A stretch of DNA of 64,000 bases from assembly GCF_004353825.1 (NCBI RefSeq), contig NZ_SMNA01000008.1, positions 62,001 to 126,000 on the forward strand, in the 5' to 3' direction. Below, piece after piece: positions 51,843-61,721 of this stretch (position 1 is its first letter; every line of letters begins with the position of its first letter). Under the pieces are notes generated by a model that was not told the DNA's origin, did not search any database, and worked only from the letters and a program-made list of their open reading frames with translations. This stretch comes from Occultella glacieicola. GTDB taxonomy: Bacteria > Actinomycetota > Actinomycetes > Actinomycetales > Beutenbergiaceae. The translations under genes were made by a program, and so were the position numbers.

Positions 51843-53632
51843 GGCCGGTGGCACGAGGACAGAACCCGTTCACGGCGCTCGGCACGCCGGAGCGGCGCCA
51901 GACGATCCTGCTCGCCGCACTCCTGGCGGTGATCCTGGCCTTCGCTGGCCGGCTCGTCTACGTCCAGGCGATCATCGGGCCGAGCCTGGCCCAGGCCGCC
52001 CTCGACGAACGCACCCGGACCTACACGCTGACCGGGCCGCGGGGGGACATCGTCGACGCCGACGGCACCGTGCTGGCCACGACCGTGCAGACCTACCGCG
52101 TGGTCGTCAACCAAACCCAGGTCCCGGACTTCCGCGTCTATGACGACAACGACGAGGTGGTCGGGTACGGCGCTGCGGCGGCCGCCGAGGTCCTGGCCCC
52201 GGTGCTGGGCGTGGACGCCAACGTGCTCGGGGCGCAACTGGTCGGGGACGACGGCTACCACGTCCTGGCTCGCGACGTCTCGCCCGAGGTCTGGCAGCAG
52301 ATCGCCGCGCTCGGGATCAACGGGGTCTCCTCCGAGGACACGTTCGAACGCGTCTATCCGAACGGCCGGACGGCCGGCAACATCCTCGGCTGGGTGAACT
52401 CCGAGGGCGAGGGTGCCGCCGGTATCGAACAGACCCAGAACTCCGACCTGCTCGGTACCGACGGCCGGCTGCAGGTCGAGATCAGCACGTCCGGCCAGGT
52501 GATCCCGACCGGACAGCAGTCCACCACCCCGGCGATGCCGGGCTGCGACGTGAACCTGACCATCGACTCCGACGTGCAGTGGTACACGCAACAGGTCATC
52601 GACGACGCCGTCGACCTCTACGGCGCGAGCTGGGGAGCGGTCGTCGTGGTCGAGGTGAGCACCGGCCGGATCGTGGCGCTCGCGGACTCCGACAGCGTCG
52701 ACCCGAACAACCCGGGCGCGACACCGGCCGACGACCGCGGTGCCCGCTCGGTGACGAGCCCGTACGAGCCGGGCTCGACCGGCAAGGTGCTCACGGTGCT
52801 CAGCGCGCTCGAGGAGGGCGTGATCACCCCGACCAGCCCGGTCGAGGACCCGTACCGGCTCACCACCGACAACGGTCAGACCTTCCACGACCACACCGAG
52901 CACCCCGACCAGATCCTGACCACGACGGGCGTGCTCGCCGAATCCGCGAACACGGGGACCGTGAACATCGGGTCCCTCATGTCGGACGCCACCCGGTACG
53001 AGTACATGCAGCGCCTCGGCTGGGCGGAGGCGACCGGGATCGGGCTGCCCGGGGAATCCGGCGGGATCCTGAACGCCGCCGAGGAGTGGGACGGCCGCCA
53101 GCGGTTCACGACCATGTTCGGGCAGGGCGTCGCGGTGACCCTCCTGCAGAACACCGGGGTCTTCTCCACGATCGCGAACGACGGTGTCCACATCACCCCA
53201 CGCCTGGTGGACGGCTACGACTGCGACGGCGAGTTCATCGAGAACGAGCCGGCCGAGCCGGAGCAGGTGGTCTCGCCGGAGAGCAGCGAGCAGATGATCC
53301 GGATGCTGGAGAGCGTCGTCGGCGACGCCGGCACCGGAGGTCACGCCGCGATCGAGGGGTACCGGATCGCGGGCAAGACCGGCACCGCGCAGGTGGCCGA
53401 TGAGACCGGCCAGCTCAACGACGTCGCCGCGTCCTTCGTCGGCATCGCCCCGGCGGACGACCCGGATCTGGCCGTCGGGGTGATCCTGTACAACCCGTCC
53501 AGCGGGATCTACGGCGGCACCATCGCCGCCCCGGTGTTCCACGATGTCACCGCGTTCGCCCTGCAGTCGCGCGGTGTGGCCCCCAGCACGGAGCCGGCGC
53601 AGCCGTACCCGCTGACGCCGGATGCCTCCTGA
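51839..53632 (+). CDS. ftsI: peptidoglycan transpeptidase FtsI (PBP3)
   Basis: The 597-residue class B penicillin-binding protein makes septal cross-links. A transmembrane anchor (about 23-46) precedes the dimerisation domain (GPRGDIVDADGTVLA) and the transpeptidase domain with S313-T-G-K316, S369-A-N371 and K513-T-G515. It ends without the long tail seen in some actinobacterial homologues. GTG start overlaps the ftsL stop by 4 nt. Confidence 0.96.
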   Translation: MRPVARGQNPFTALGTPERRQTILLAALLAVILAFAGRLVYVQAIIGPSLAQAALDERTRTYTLTGPRGDIVDADGTVLATTVQTYRVVVNQTQVPDFRVYDDNDEVVGYGAAAAAEVLAPVLGVDANVLGAQLVGDDGYHVLARDVSPEVWQQIAALGINGVSSEDTFERVYPNGRTAGNILGWVNSEGEGAAGIEQTQNSDLLGTDGRLQVEISTSGQVIPTGQQSTTPAMPGCDVNLTIDSDVQWYTQQVIDDAVDLYGASWGAVVVVEVSTGRIVALADSDSVDPNNPGATPADDRGARSVTSPYEPGSTGKVLTVLSALEEGVITPTSPVEDPYRLTTDNGQTFHDHTEHPDQILTTTGVLAESANTGTVNIGSLMSDATRYEYMQRLGWAEATGIGLPGESGGILNAAEEWDGRQRFTTMFGQGVAVTLLQNTGVFSTIANDGVHITPRLVDGYDCDGEFIENEPAEPEQVVSPESSEQMIRMLESVVGDAGTGGHAAIEGYRIAGKTGTAQVADETGQLNDVAASFVGIAPADDPDLAVGVILYNPSSGIYGGTIAAPVFHDVTAFALQSRGVAPSTEPAQPYPLTPDAS

Positions 53633-53637
53633 AACGG

Positions 53638-53643
53638 TAGATT
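53638..53643 (+). promoter_or_regulatory. -10 box of murE, leaderless type
   Basis: TAGATT lies 8 nt before the murE ATG and 5 bp after the ftsI stop, an internal promoter in the division cluster at the only non-overlapping junction between ftsL and ftsQ. Confidence 0.55.
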
Positions 53644-53651
53644 TTCCTCCC

Positions 53652-55229
53652 ATGAGCACCACTGGCGAAGCGGGGCGACCACGCACCCTGGCGGCCCTCG
53701 CGGACGCGTTCGGTCTGACGCTTCCGGCGACGTCCGACGCCGCCGGGATCACGCTCACCGGCGTCAGTCTGGACAACCGCACGACTGCCGACGGGTACCT
53801 GTTCGCCGCACTTCCCGGCGCGAGGGTGCACGGCGCCGCGTTCGTCGCGCCCGCCGTTGAGGCGGGTGCCGTGGCCGTCCTCACCGACGCCGCCGGGGCC
53901 GCGCTCATCGCCGATGGTGCCGAGGTCGCCCGGACACGTGTGCCGGTGCTCGTCGCGGACGACCCCCGGCTGATCCTCGGTGACGTCTCCGCCTGGGTGC
54001 ACCATGAACCCGCCGAGAAGGTCCGGACGTTCGGGGTGACCGGCACCAACGGCAAGACCACCACCACCTACTTGCTCGAGGAGATCCTCTCGTCGCTCGG
54101 CGGACGGACCGGGCTGATCGGCACCGTCGAGCTCAAGGTCGGCCCCGATCGCACCCCCGCCCGGCTGACCACCCCGGAGGCCCCGCAACTGCACGCGCTG
54201 CTGACCGAGATGGTCGCCGCGGACGTCGACGCCGTGATCATGGAGGTCTCCTCGCACGCGCTCGCCCTGCACCGTGTGGACGGTGTGGTCTTCGACGTGG
54301 TCGCGTTCACCAACCTGACCGAGGACCACCTCGACTTCCACGGCGGCATCGACCACTACTTCGCGACCAAGGCTTCGTTGTTCACGCCCGCGCACGCCCG
54401 CCGTGGGGTGGTGCTCGTCGACGACGCCTGGGGCCGTCGACTGGCCGAGCAGGCAGGCATCGACATCGTCACCGTGGGCACCGGGGCGGCCGGCCGCGAC
54501 GCCGACTGGATGATCGTCATCAACCACACGGCCGCCGACCACACCGACTTCACGATCACCCACTCCTCCGGACGCAGCCTGTCGACCACGGTGCACCTGC
54601 CCGGCCGCTTCAACGTCGCCAACGCGGCGGTGGCGCTGGTCATGGCCATCGAGTCCGGCACCACGCCCGCCGAGTTGAACCACGCCCTGCCGCACGGCCT
54701 GCGCGCCGTGGTCCCCGGCCGCATGGAACTGGTCGCGAACCGGCCGCGGTGCATCGTCGACTTCGCCCACAACGCCGACGCACTGCGCCTCGCGCTGGCC
54801 GCGCTGCGACCCTCGACGAAGGGCCGCCTCTTCGTCGTGTTCGGCGCGACCGGGGAACGGGACCGGGGCAAGCGGGCCGTGATGGGGCGCGTCGCCGTCG
54901 AGCACGCGGACGTCGTGGTGATCACCGACGACGACCCCCACGACGAGGAGGCCTCGGCGATCCGCGCCGAGGTCATGGCCGGGGCCCTCCGGGCGCTCCC
55001 CGCGGCGCAGCGCACCGGACGTGCCGTTGACCTGTTCGAGGTCGCGCCACGGCGCACCGCGATCCACCGTGCGATCAGATTCGCCGGGCCTGCCGATACC
55101 GTGCTGATAGCGGGCCGAGGCCACGAGACCCTGCAGGAGATCGCCGGGGTGGAGTACCACCTCGACGACCGGGAGGAGGTGCGCACCGCGATGTCAGAGC
55201 GGTCCCCCCAGCGCACCGAGGAGCCATGA
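53652..55229 (+). CDS. murE: UDP-MurNAc-tripeptide synthetase MurE
   Basis: The 525-residue ATP-dependent ligase adds the third stem-peptide residue. It has SLDNRTTADGYLFAALPG, the P-loop [32 protein letters not shown] and NLTEDHLDFHG. In the third domain the substrate-selecting motif reads D427-D-P-H430 instead of the DNPR of diaminopimelate-adding enzymes, so L-lysine (or ornithine) is a more likely substrate than meso-DAP. Start supported by the TAGATT box; it ends in an ATGA overlap with murF. Confidence 0.95.
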   Translation: MSTTGEAGRPRTLAALADAFGLTLPATSDAAGITLTGVSLDNRTTADGYLFAALPGARVHGAAFVAPAVEAGAVAVLTDAAGAALIADGAEVARTRVPVLVADDPRLILGDVSAWVHHEPAEKVRTFGVTGTNGKTTTTYLLEEILSSLGGRTGLIGTVELKVGPDRTPARLTTPEAPQLHALLTEMVAADVDAVIMEVSSHALALHRVDGVVFDVVAFTNLTEDHLDFHGGIDHYFATKASLFTPAHARRGVVLVDDAWGRRLAEQAGIDIVTVGTGAAGRDADWMIVINHTAADHTDFTITHSSGRSLSTTVHLPGRFNVANAAVALVMAIESGTTPAELNHALPHGLRAVVPGRMELVANRPRCIVDFAHNADALRLALAALRPSTKGRLFVVFGATGERDRGKRAVMGRVAVEHADVVVITDDDPHDEEASAIRAEVMAGALRALPAAQRTGRAVDLFEVAPRRTAIHRAIRFAGPADTVLIAGRGHETLQEIAGVEYHLDDREEVRTAMSERSPQRTEEP

Positions 55230-56674
55230 TCCAACTCACAGTGGCGCAGATCGCCGCCAGCACCGGCGGGCGGGTGATCTGGCCCGAGGGGACCGCTGCG
55301 CCCACGGACTCACTCACGTCGGGGGAGAACTCGGTGGTGGCCGACGTCGTCATCGACTCCCGGGAGGCCGGCCCCGGCTCGCTGTTCGTGGCGTTGCCCG
55401 GCGAGCAGGTGGACGGCCACGACTACGTGTCGGCCGCCCTGGGCCGCGGTGCGGTCACGGCCCTGGTCGCCCGTCCGGTCGCCGGGGTGAGTGTCCCGCT
55501 GGTGCAGGTCCCGGACGTCCAACGGGCTCTGGGGGACCTGGCTCGGGCGGTGCTGGCCACGCTACGCGCGGAGCGGGACGTGCTCGTGGTCGCGATCACC
55601 GGGTCCGCGGGCAAGACCAGCACGAAGGACCTGCTCGCCCGGCTGCTCGCGCCACTGGGGCCGGTGATCGCCCCGGTCGGCTCCTTCAACAACGAGATCG
55701 GGCTGCCGCTGACCGTGCTGCGCGCCGACGGGGGCACCGTCGCGCTGGTGCTCGAGATGGGCGCCGACGCGCCCGGCAACCTCACCTACCTGACCTCGAT
55801 CGCGCCCCCGGACGTCGCCGTCGTGCTGATGGTCGGCACGGCCCACCTGGCCGGGTTCGGGGACCGGGACGGGATCGCCGCCGCGAAGTCCGAGCTCGTC
55901 CAGGGTCTGCGCCGCCACGGCGTCGCCGTCCTGAACGCCGACGACCGGCGGGTCGCCGCGATGGCGCCCCTGGCAGCGGGGGAGCGCGTGCTCACGTTCG
56001 CCAGCGCCGACCCTGCGGCAGACGTGCGCGCCGAGGGCGTCACCCTCGACGCGGCCGGTCACGCCCGGTTCACCCTCACGACGGCGCAGGGACGGGCCGA
56101 CGTGACGCTCGCCCTGGTCGGTGCCCACCACGTCGGCAACGCGCTCGCCGCGGCCACGGTGGCCCTCGACCTCGGCCGTCCGCTCGAGGAGGTCGCGGGG
56201 GTTCTCGCCGAGGCCGGGGCCCTCAGCGCGCACCGGATGCACGTCACGACCCTCGCCGGCGGCGTCACCCTCATCGACGATGCCTACAACGCCAACCCGG
56301 ACTCGATGCGGGCCGGCCTGGACGCCCTGGTCGCCGTCGCGGGCGGCGGCCGGCGCAGCGTCGCCGTGCTCGGCGAGATGCTCGAACTCGGGGACACCGG
56401 CCCAGGTGAGCATCGAGCGGTCGGGCGCTACGCCGTCGAGCGCGGTGTCGACCTGCTCGTCGTCGTCGGTGCCGGGGCCCGACCGATCGCCGACGGTGCC
56501 TTCGCGGCCGGTGCGGGCGACGCCGTCCGCACGACCGGGACCGTCGAGGCGGCCCTCGACCTGCTCGGTGCGCAGCTGCGCCACGGTGACGTGGTCCTCG
56601 TCAAGTCCTCCAAGGGGGCGGGGCTGGCGGCGCTGGCCGACCGTCTCACCGAACTCACGGAGGTCCAGCAGTGA
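55226..56674 (+). CDS. murF: UDP-MurNAc-tripeptide-D-Ala-D-Ala ligase MurF
   Basis: The 482-residue ligase adds D-Ala-D-Ala to complete the pentapeptide. [28 protein letters not shown]-loop [45 protein letters not shown] and [15 protein letters not shown] are family motifs. Start overlaps murE by 4 nt and its stop overlaps the mraY GTG. Confidence 0.97.
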   Translation: MIQLTVAQIAASTGGRVIWPEGTAAPTDSLTSGENSVVADVVIDSREAGPGSLFVALPGEQVDGHDYVSAALGRGAVTALVARPVAGVSVPLVQVPDVQRALGDLARAVLATLRAERDVLVVAITGSAGKTSTKDLLARLLAPLGPVIAPVGSFNNEIGLPLTVLRADGGTVALVLEMGADAPGNLTYLTSIAPPDVAVVLMVGTAHLAGFGDRDGIAAAKSELVQGLRRHGVAVLNADDRRVAAMAPLAAGERVLTFASADPAADVRAEGVTLDAAGHARFTLTTAQGRADVTLALVGAHHVGNALAAATVALDLGRPLEEVAGVLAEAGALSAHRMHVTTLAGGVTLIDDAYNANPDSMRAGLDALVAVAGGGRRSVAVLGEMLELGDTGPGEHRAVGRYAVERGVDLLVVVGAGARPIADGAFAAGAGDAVRTTGTVEAALDLLGAQLRHGDVVLVKSSKGAGLAALADRLTELTEVQQ

Positions 56675-57753
56675 TCGCCATCCTCGCCTCCGGGGCGGTC
56701 GCCCTGCTCGTCTCGTTGTTCGGCACGCCGCTTTTCATCCGGTTCCTGGTCCACCGCAACTACGGCCAGTTCATCCGCCAGGACGGCCCGACGGCGCACT
56801 TCACCAAGCGCGGGACGCCCACCATGGGCGGGGTGGTCATCATCATGGCCACGCTGATCGCGTACGCGTTCGCGAACGTCTTCGCCGGCAGCAGGCCGAG
56901 CGCCTCGGGCCTGCTGCTGCTGTTCCTCATGGTCGGCCTCGGCGTGATCGGCTTCCTCGACGACTTCATCAAGATCAGCCGGCAGCGATCCCTCGGCCTG
57001 AGCCCGAAATGGAAGATCATCGGCCAGGGCGTGGTCGGCATCGTGTTCTCGGTCCTGGTGCTGCAGTTCCCGAACGAGCGCTGGCGGACCCCCGCGAGCA
57101 CGCACATCTCGTTCTCGCGTGACCTGGGCATCGACCTCGCGTTCGCGGGCGCCGCCGTCGGCCTGATCCTGTTCGTGATCTGGGCGAACTTCCTGATCAC
57201 GGCGTGGTCGAACGCGGTGAACCTCACCGACGGACTCGACGGTCTCGCCACCGGCGCCTCGATGCTCGTGTTCGGGGCCTACATCCTGGTGACGATGTGG
57301 CAGATGAACCAGAGCTGCCAGATCCTGTCCCGGGTCGGGCAGAGCTGCTACGAGGTGCGCGACCCACGGGACCTCGCGATCATCGCCGCGGCGATCGTCG
57401 GGGCCTGCTTCGGGTTCCTCTGGTGGAACGCGTCCCCGGCGAAGATCTTCATGGGCGACACCGGGTCGCTCGCCCTCGGCGGCGCCCTGGCCGGCATCTC
57501 GATCCTCACCCGCACCGAGATCCTCGCCGCCATCATCGGCGGCCTGTTCGTGATCATCGTGCTCTCCGACGTGATCCAGATCGGGTTCTTCAAGATGACC
57601 GGCAGACGGGTCTTCAAGATGGCCCCGCTGCACCACCACTTCGAGCTGATGGGCTGGGGCGAGGTCACGATCGTGATCCGGTTCTGGATCATCGCGGCCC
57701 TGTTCGTGTGCGCGGGGCTCGGCCTCTTCTACGCGGAATGGGTCGTCGGTTGA
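56671..57753 (+). CDS. mraY: phospho-MurNAc-pentapeptide transferase MraY
   Basis: The 360-residue integral membrane enzyme (about ten helices) makes lipid I from undecaprenyl phosphate. It has the Asp-rich site [36 protein letters not shown] and the HHHFE loop ([12 protein letters not shown]). [16 protein letters not shown] near the N-terminus is also typical. GTG start in a GTGA overlap with murF. Confidence 0.97.
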   Translation: MIAILASGAVALLVSLFGTPLFIRFLVHRNYGQFIRQDGPTAHFTKRGTPTMGGVVIIMATLIAYAFANVFAGSRPSASGLLLLFLMVGLGVIGFLDDFIKISRQRSLGLSPKWKIIGQGVVGIVFSVLVLQFPNERWRTPASTHISFSRDLGIDLAFAGAAVGLILFVIWANFLITAWSNAVNLTDGLDGLATGASMLVFGAYILVTMWQMNQSCQILSRVGQSCYEVRDPRDLAIIAAAIVGACFGFLWWNASPAKIFMGDTGSLALGGALAGISILTRTEILAAIIGGLFVIIVLSDVIQIGFFKMTGRRVFKMAPLHHHFELMGWGEVTIVIRFWIIAALFVCAGLGLFYAEWVVG

Positions 57754-59213
57754 GCGCCGGTACCGCCATCGACGAACTCCGCGGGACCAGGGTCGTAGTC
57801 GCCGGACTCGGCACGTCCGGGCTCTCGGCCGTCACCGTGCTCACCGAGCTCGGTGCCCGGGTCACCGCCGTCGACGCGGACCCGCAGGTCGGCGACCGGG
57901 TGGACCTGCCGAGCGGGGTCGCCCTGATCGCGGATGCCGACCCCGAGCGGCTGGCCGAGCGCGCCCTGGGCACCGACCCGGCCATCGTGGTCACCTCGCC
58001 GGGGCTGAACCCACGCACCCCCCTGCTCGCCCACGCCGTCGATGCCGGGACCCCGGTGTGGAGCGAGGTGGAGCTCGCCTGGCAGATCTGCAGGCCCGAC
58101 GTGGACTGGCTCACCCTGACCGGCACCAACGGCAAGACCACGACGGTCGGCATGCTGGCCTCGATCCTGGCCGCGGCGGGACGGAACGCGCCCGCCGTCG
58201 GGAACGTCGGCACCCCGATCGCCGAGACCGTGCTGAACTCCCGCGCCGGCGGCGACCGGTTGGACGCCCTGGCCGTGGAGCTGTCCAGCTTCCAGCTGCA
58301 CTTCACCCACTCGGTCTCGCCCGTGGCCGGAGCCTGCCTGAACCTCGCCGACGACCACCTCGACTGGCACGGCGGGCGGGCCGGCTACGCCGCGGACAAG
58401 GCCCGGGTGTACTCCGGTGCCCGGGTGGCCTGCGTGTACAACGTCGCCGATCCGGCCACCCGCGCGATGGTCGAGTCGGCCGAGGTCGTCGAGGGTGCCC
58501 GCGCGGTCGGGTTCACGCTCGGTTCCCCGGGGCTCAGCGAGGTCGGCCTCGTCGAGGACGTCCTCGCCGACCGGGCGTTCGTCCCGAACCGGTCCAGCCA
58601 CGCCGCCGAGCTCGGCACGCTCGCCGACCTCGCGCACCTGGCCGCCGGACCGCTCCCGCCGCACGTCGTCGCGAACGCGCTCGCGGCCGCCGCGCTGGCC
58701 CGGGCCGCGGACGTGCCCGCCCCCGCGGTCGCGCAGGGGCTGCGCTCCTACGCACCCGGCGGGCACCGGATGGAGGAGGTCGCAGAGGTCGACGGCGTCC
58801 GGTACGTCGACGATTCGAAGGCCACCAATGCGCACGCCGCCGCCGCCGCCCTCGCGGGCGTCGAGGAGGGCCGGGCGGTCTGGATCGCCGGCGGTCTCGC
58901 GAAGGGGGCCCGGTTCGACGACCTGGTCGTCTCCCGCCGGGACCGGCTCCGGGCGGCCGTGGTCATCGGGGTGGACCCCGAGCCCATCGTCGACGCACTT
59001 TCCCGACACGCCCCCGACGTCCCGCGAACCGTGGTGCCCGCTGGTGACACTGAGGTCATGAGGACGGCAGTGACCCGGGCACGTGAGCACGCCCGGCCGG
59101 GCGACGTGGTCCTGCTCGCGCCCGCCTGCGCCTCGATGGACCAGTTCCGCTCCTACGCCGAGCGCGGTGACGCCTTCGCCGCCGCCGTGACCGACCTGGC
59201 GGCGGGCCGATGA
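57738..59213 (+). CDS. murD: UDP-MurNAc-L-Ala-D-Glu ligase MurD
   Basis: The 491-residue ligase adds D-glutamate. It has the N-terminal UDP-binding [18 protein letters not shown]-loop [63 protein letters not shown] and [12 protein letters not shown]. The ATG overlaps mraY by 16 nt; a TTG at 57750 forming a TTGA overlap is an alternative that loses four residues. Confidence 0.95.
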   Translation: MGRRLSAGTAIDELRGTRVVVAGLGTSGLSAVTVLTELGARVTAVDADPQVGDRVDLPSGVALIADADPERLAERALGTDPAIVVTSPGLNPRTPLLAHAVDAGTPVWSEVELAWQICRPDVDWLTLTGTNGKTTTVGMLASILAAAGRNAPAVGNVGTPIAETVLNSRAGGDRLDALAVELSSFQLHFTHSVSPVAGACLNLADDHLDWHGGRAGYAADKARVYSGARVACVYNVADPATRAMVESAEVVEGARAVGFTLGSPGLSEVGLVEDVLADRAFVPNRSSHAAELGTLADLAHLAAGPLPPHVVANALAAAALARAADVPAPAVAQGLRSYAPGGHRMEEVAEVDGVRYVDDSKATNAHAAAAALAGVEEGRAVWIAGGLAKGARFDDLVVSRRDRLRAAVVIGVDPEPIVDALSRHAPDVPRTVVPAGDTEVMRTAVTRAREHARPGDVVLLAPACASMDQFRSYAERGDAFAAAVTDLAAGR

Positions 59214-60583
59214 CCACGGTCGAGGCCCCGCGCCGGACCGCGACCCGCCCGGCCCGGCGACCCACCACCCGGGCCGGCGCGAGCCGCGCCACGCCCCCGC
59301 GTGCCGGCGGCACCAGCCGGGCCACGTCCGCTGGATCCACGCCACGCGCGGGCCGCGCGAAGGTCGCATCGACGGCTCGCACAGCCACCTGGAGCTCACC
59401 GGCGACGAGCTACTACCTGGTCGGCGGCTCGACCCTGCTCCTGCTCCTCCTCGGCCTGATCATGGTGCTGTCCGCCTCCACCGTGTACTCGCTGCGGGAC
59501 TCCGGTGGGGCGACGCCGTTCGCCGACTTCCTCAACCAGGCCAAGTTCGCGCTCGTCGCCGCCCCGGTGGCGTACGGGATCTCCCGCCTTCCGCCACGGC
59601 TGATCCGCAGGCTCGCCTGGATCGGCATCATCGGCGCCCTCGGGCTGCAGCTGCTGGTGTTCACCCCGCTGTCGCTGAGTCAGGGCGGGAACTCGGGCTG
59701 GATCCACATCGGCCCGCAGAACCTGCAGCCCGCCGAGTTCTCCAAGCTGGCGCTGGCGGTCTGGCTCGGCGCCGTGCTCGCCGCCAAGGGCCCGCTGCTG
59801 AAGCAGTGGTCGCACGTGCTCATGCCCGCCGTGCTCGTCGCGGGCGCCTTCCTCGGCATCGTGCTCTACACGCACGACCTCGGCACCGCCCTGATCATGA
59901 TCGCCCTGGTCGGCGGCGCCCTGTGGGTGGCCGGAGTGCCGCTGTCGATGTTCTCGGTGGCGGCCGCCGGGATCACCGCCGCGGTGGCCTACCTCGCGGT
60001 CTCCTCGGACAACCGCCGCGACCGCCTGCTGAGCTTCCTCTCCCCGGAGACCGCCGACCCGATGGGACTCGGGCTGCAGCCCCGGCACGCGCTCGGCGGC
60101 CTGGGCACCGGTGGCATCTCCGGAGTGGGCCTCGGCGGTTCCCGGGAGAAGTGGCTGTGGCTGCCGGAGGGGCACAACGACTTCATCTTCGCGATCATCG
60201 GCGAGGAGCTCGGCCTGCTCGGCACGCTGCTCGTCCTGGTCCTGTTCGGTGCCCTCGCGGTCGGCCTGACCAGGATCATCAAGCGACACCCCGACCCGTT
60301 CGTGAAGATCACCACCGCCGCGATCGGCTGCTGGATCATCGGCCAGGCCCTGATCAACATCGGCGTCGTGATCGGGGTGCTGCCCGTGATCGGGCTGCCG
60401 CTGCCGCTGGTCTCCGCCGGTGGCTCGGCCCTGGTCACCACGCTGGCCGCGCTCGGCATCGTGCTCGCGTTCGCGCGTTCGGAGCCCGGTGCGAAGGAGG
60501 CGCTCGCCGCGCGCAAGGCGTCGGTGCGCCGGTCCCTCGCCGTGATCGCACCGCGCCTGGCCTCGGGTAAGGCCCGTGGCTGA
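59210..60583 (+). CDS. ftsW: septal peptidoglycan polymerase FtsW
   Basis: The 457-residue SEDS glycosyltransferase polymerises septal glycan with FtsI. About ten transmembrane helices start near residue 70; GWIHIGPQNLQPAEFSKLALAVW, LYTHDLGTALIM, EGHNDFIFAIIGEELGLLG and PLPLVSAGGSALV are diagnostic. A Thr/Arg/Ala-rich cytoplasmic N-terminal extension of about 65 residues precedes the first helix. ATGA overlap with murD, 8-nt overlap with murG. Confidence 0.96.
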   Translation: MTTVEAPRRTATRPARRPTTRAGASRATPPRAGGTSRATSAGSTPRAGRAKVASTARTATWSSPATSYYLVGGSTLLLLLLGLIMVLSASTVYSLRDSGGATPFADFLNQAKFALVAAPVAYGISRLPPRLIRRLAWIGIIGALGLQLLVFTPLSLSQGGNSGWIHIGPQNLQPAEFSKLALAVWLGAVLAAKGPLLKQWSHVLMPAVLVAGAFLGIVLYTHDLGTALIMIALVGGALWVAGVPLSMFSVAAAGITAAVAYLAVSSDNRRDRLLSFLSPETADPMGLGLQPRHALGGLGTGGISGVGLGGSREKWLWLPEGHNDFIFAIIGEELGLLGTLLVLVLFGALAVGLTRIIKRHPDPFVKITTAAIGCWIIGQALINIGVVIGVLPVIGLPLPLVSAGGSALVTTLAALGIVLAFARSEPGAKEALAARKASVRRSLAVIAPRLASGKARG

Positions 60584-61721
60584 TCTCAGCGTCGTCCTGG
60601 CCGGCGGTGGCACGGCCGGACACGTGAACCCGCTGCTCGCCACCGCGGCGGAACTGTGCCGCACCGAGCGCGACACCCGCGTCCTCGTGCTCGGCACCGC
60701 CGAGGGCCTCGAGGCGGACCTGGTGCCCGCGGCGGGCCTGGGTCTGACGGTCATCCCCAAGGTGCCGTTGCCGCGCCGACCGTCCACCGAATGGCTGGCG
60801 TTCCCCGGACGCTGGCGCGCCGCCGTCCGGACCGCGGCCGACGCCCTCGACGCGGCCGACGCCGACGTGGTGGTCGGGTTCGGCGGCTACGTCGCCACCC
60901 CCGCCTACATGGCGGCCCGACGGCGGGGCGTCCCGATCGTGGTGCACGAACAGAATGCCCGGCCCGGCCTGGCGAACCGTGTCGGCGCGAGGTTCGCGGC
61001 CGCCGTCGGCGTCACCTTCCCCGACACGCCCCTGCCCGGTGCGACGCTGGTGGGGCTGCCGCTACGGCCCGCGATCGCCGACCTGGTCGCCGCGCGGGCC
61101 ACCGACGCGCCCGGTGCGGCCCGGCACGGGGCGCGATCCCTCGGTCTGGATCCCGACCGGACCACGGTGCTGGTCACCGGTGGGTCGCTCGGCGCGCTCC
61201 GGCTGAACACCGCCGTGCCGCAGGTCGCGGCCCAGTTCGTCGCTTCCGGGGCCCAGGTGCTGCACCTGACCGGCCGGGGCAAGTCCGCGGGGGTCACCGA
61301 GGCCCTGGCGGACGCGGGTGACGACGTCCGGGCCCACTACCACGTGCGCGAGTACCTGTCCGAGATGGAGGACGCGCTGGCCTGCACGGACCTCGTGATC
61401 GCCCGTTCCGGCGCCGGCACGGTCAGCGAGCTCAGTGCCCTCGGCATCCCCGCCGTGTACGTGCCGCTGCCCGTCGGCAACGGTGAGCAGCGACTGAACG
61501 CGGCGGCCACCGTGGCGGCCGGTGGCGGCATCCTGATCCCGGACGCCGACCTCACCGCCCAGTGGCTGACCGAGCGGGTCCTCCCGCTCGTCGCCGACGC
61601 CGAGCGGCTCACCGAGATGGGTCGTCGGGCGGCATCGGTGGGGGTGCGCGACGGCGCCACCCGTCTCGCCGACCTGGTCCGCGGCGCCGCTCGTCGCGAC
61701 GCGCGGGGGTCCGCCGCATGA
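60576..61721 (+). CDS. murG: lipid II synthase MurG
   Basis: The 381-residue peripheral-membrane GlcNAc transferase converts lipid I to lipid II. LAGGGTAGHVNPLLATAAEL is the N-terminal glycine-rich loop; VGFGGYVATPAYMAA, VVHEQNARPGLANR, VTGGSLGALRLN, IARSGAGTVSELSALGIPAVYVPLPVGNGEQRLNA follow. The GTG start lies inside the ftsW end. Confidence 0.97.
   Translation: MADLSVVLAGGGTAGHVNPLLATAAELCRTERDTRVLVLGTAEGLEADLVPAAGLGLTVIPKVPLPRRPSTEWLAFPGRWRAAVRTAADALDAADADVVVGFGGYVATPAYMAARRRGVPIVVHEQNARPGLANRVGARFAAAVGVTFPDTPLPGATLVGLPLRPAIADLVAARATDAPGAARHGARSLGLDPDRTTVLVTGGSLGALRLNTAVPQVAAQFVASGAQVLHLTGRGKSAGVTEALADAGDDVRAHYHVREYLSEMEDALACTDLVIARSGAGTVSELSALGIPAVYVPLPVGNGEQRLNAAATVAAGGGILIPDADLTAQWLTERVLPLVADAERLTEMGRRAASVGVRDGATRLADLVRGAARRDARGSAA

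Noticed and set aside
51776-54067. 763-codon minus-strand open frame opposite ftsI and murE
   Set aside because: Antisense shadow caused by GC-rich third positions; the plus strand encodes intact FtsI and MurE.
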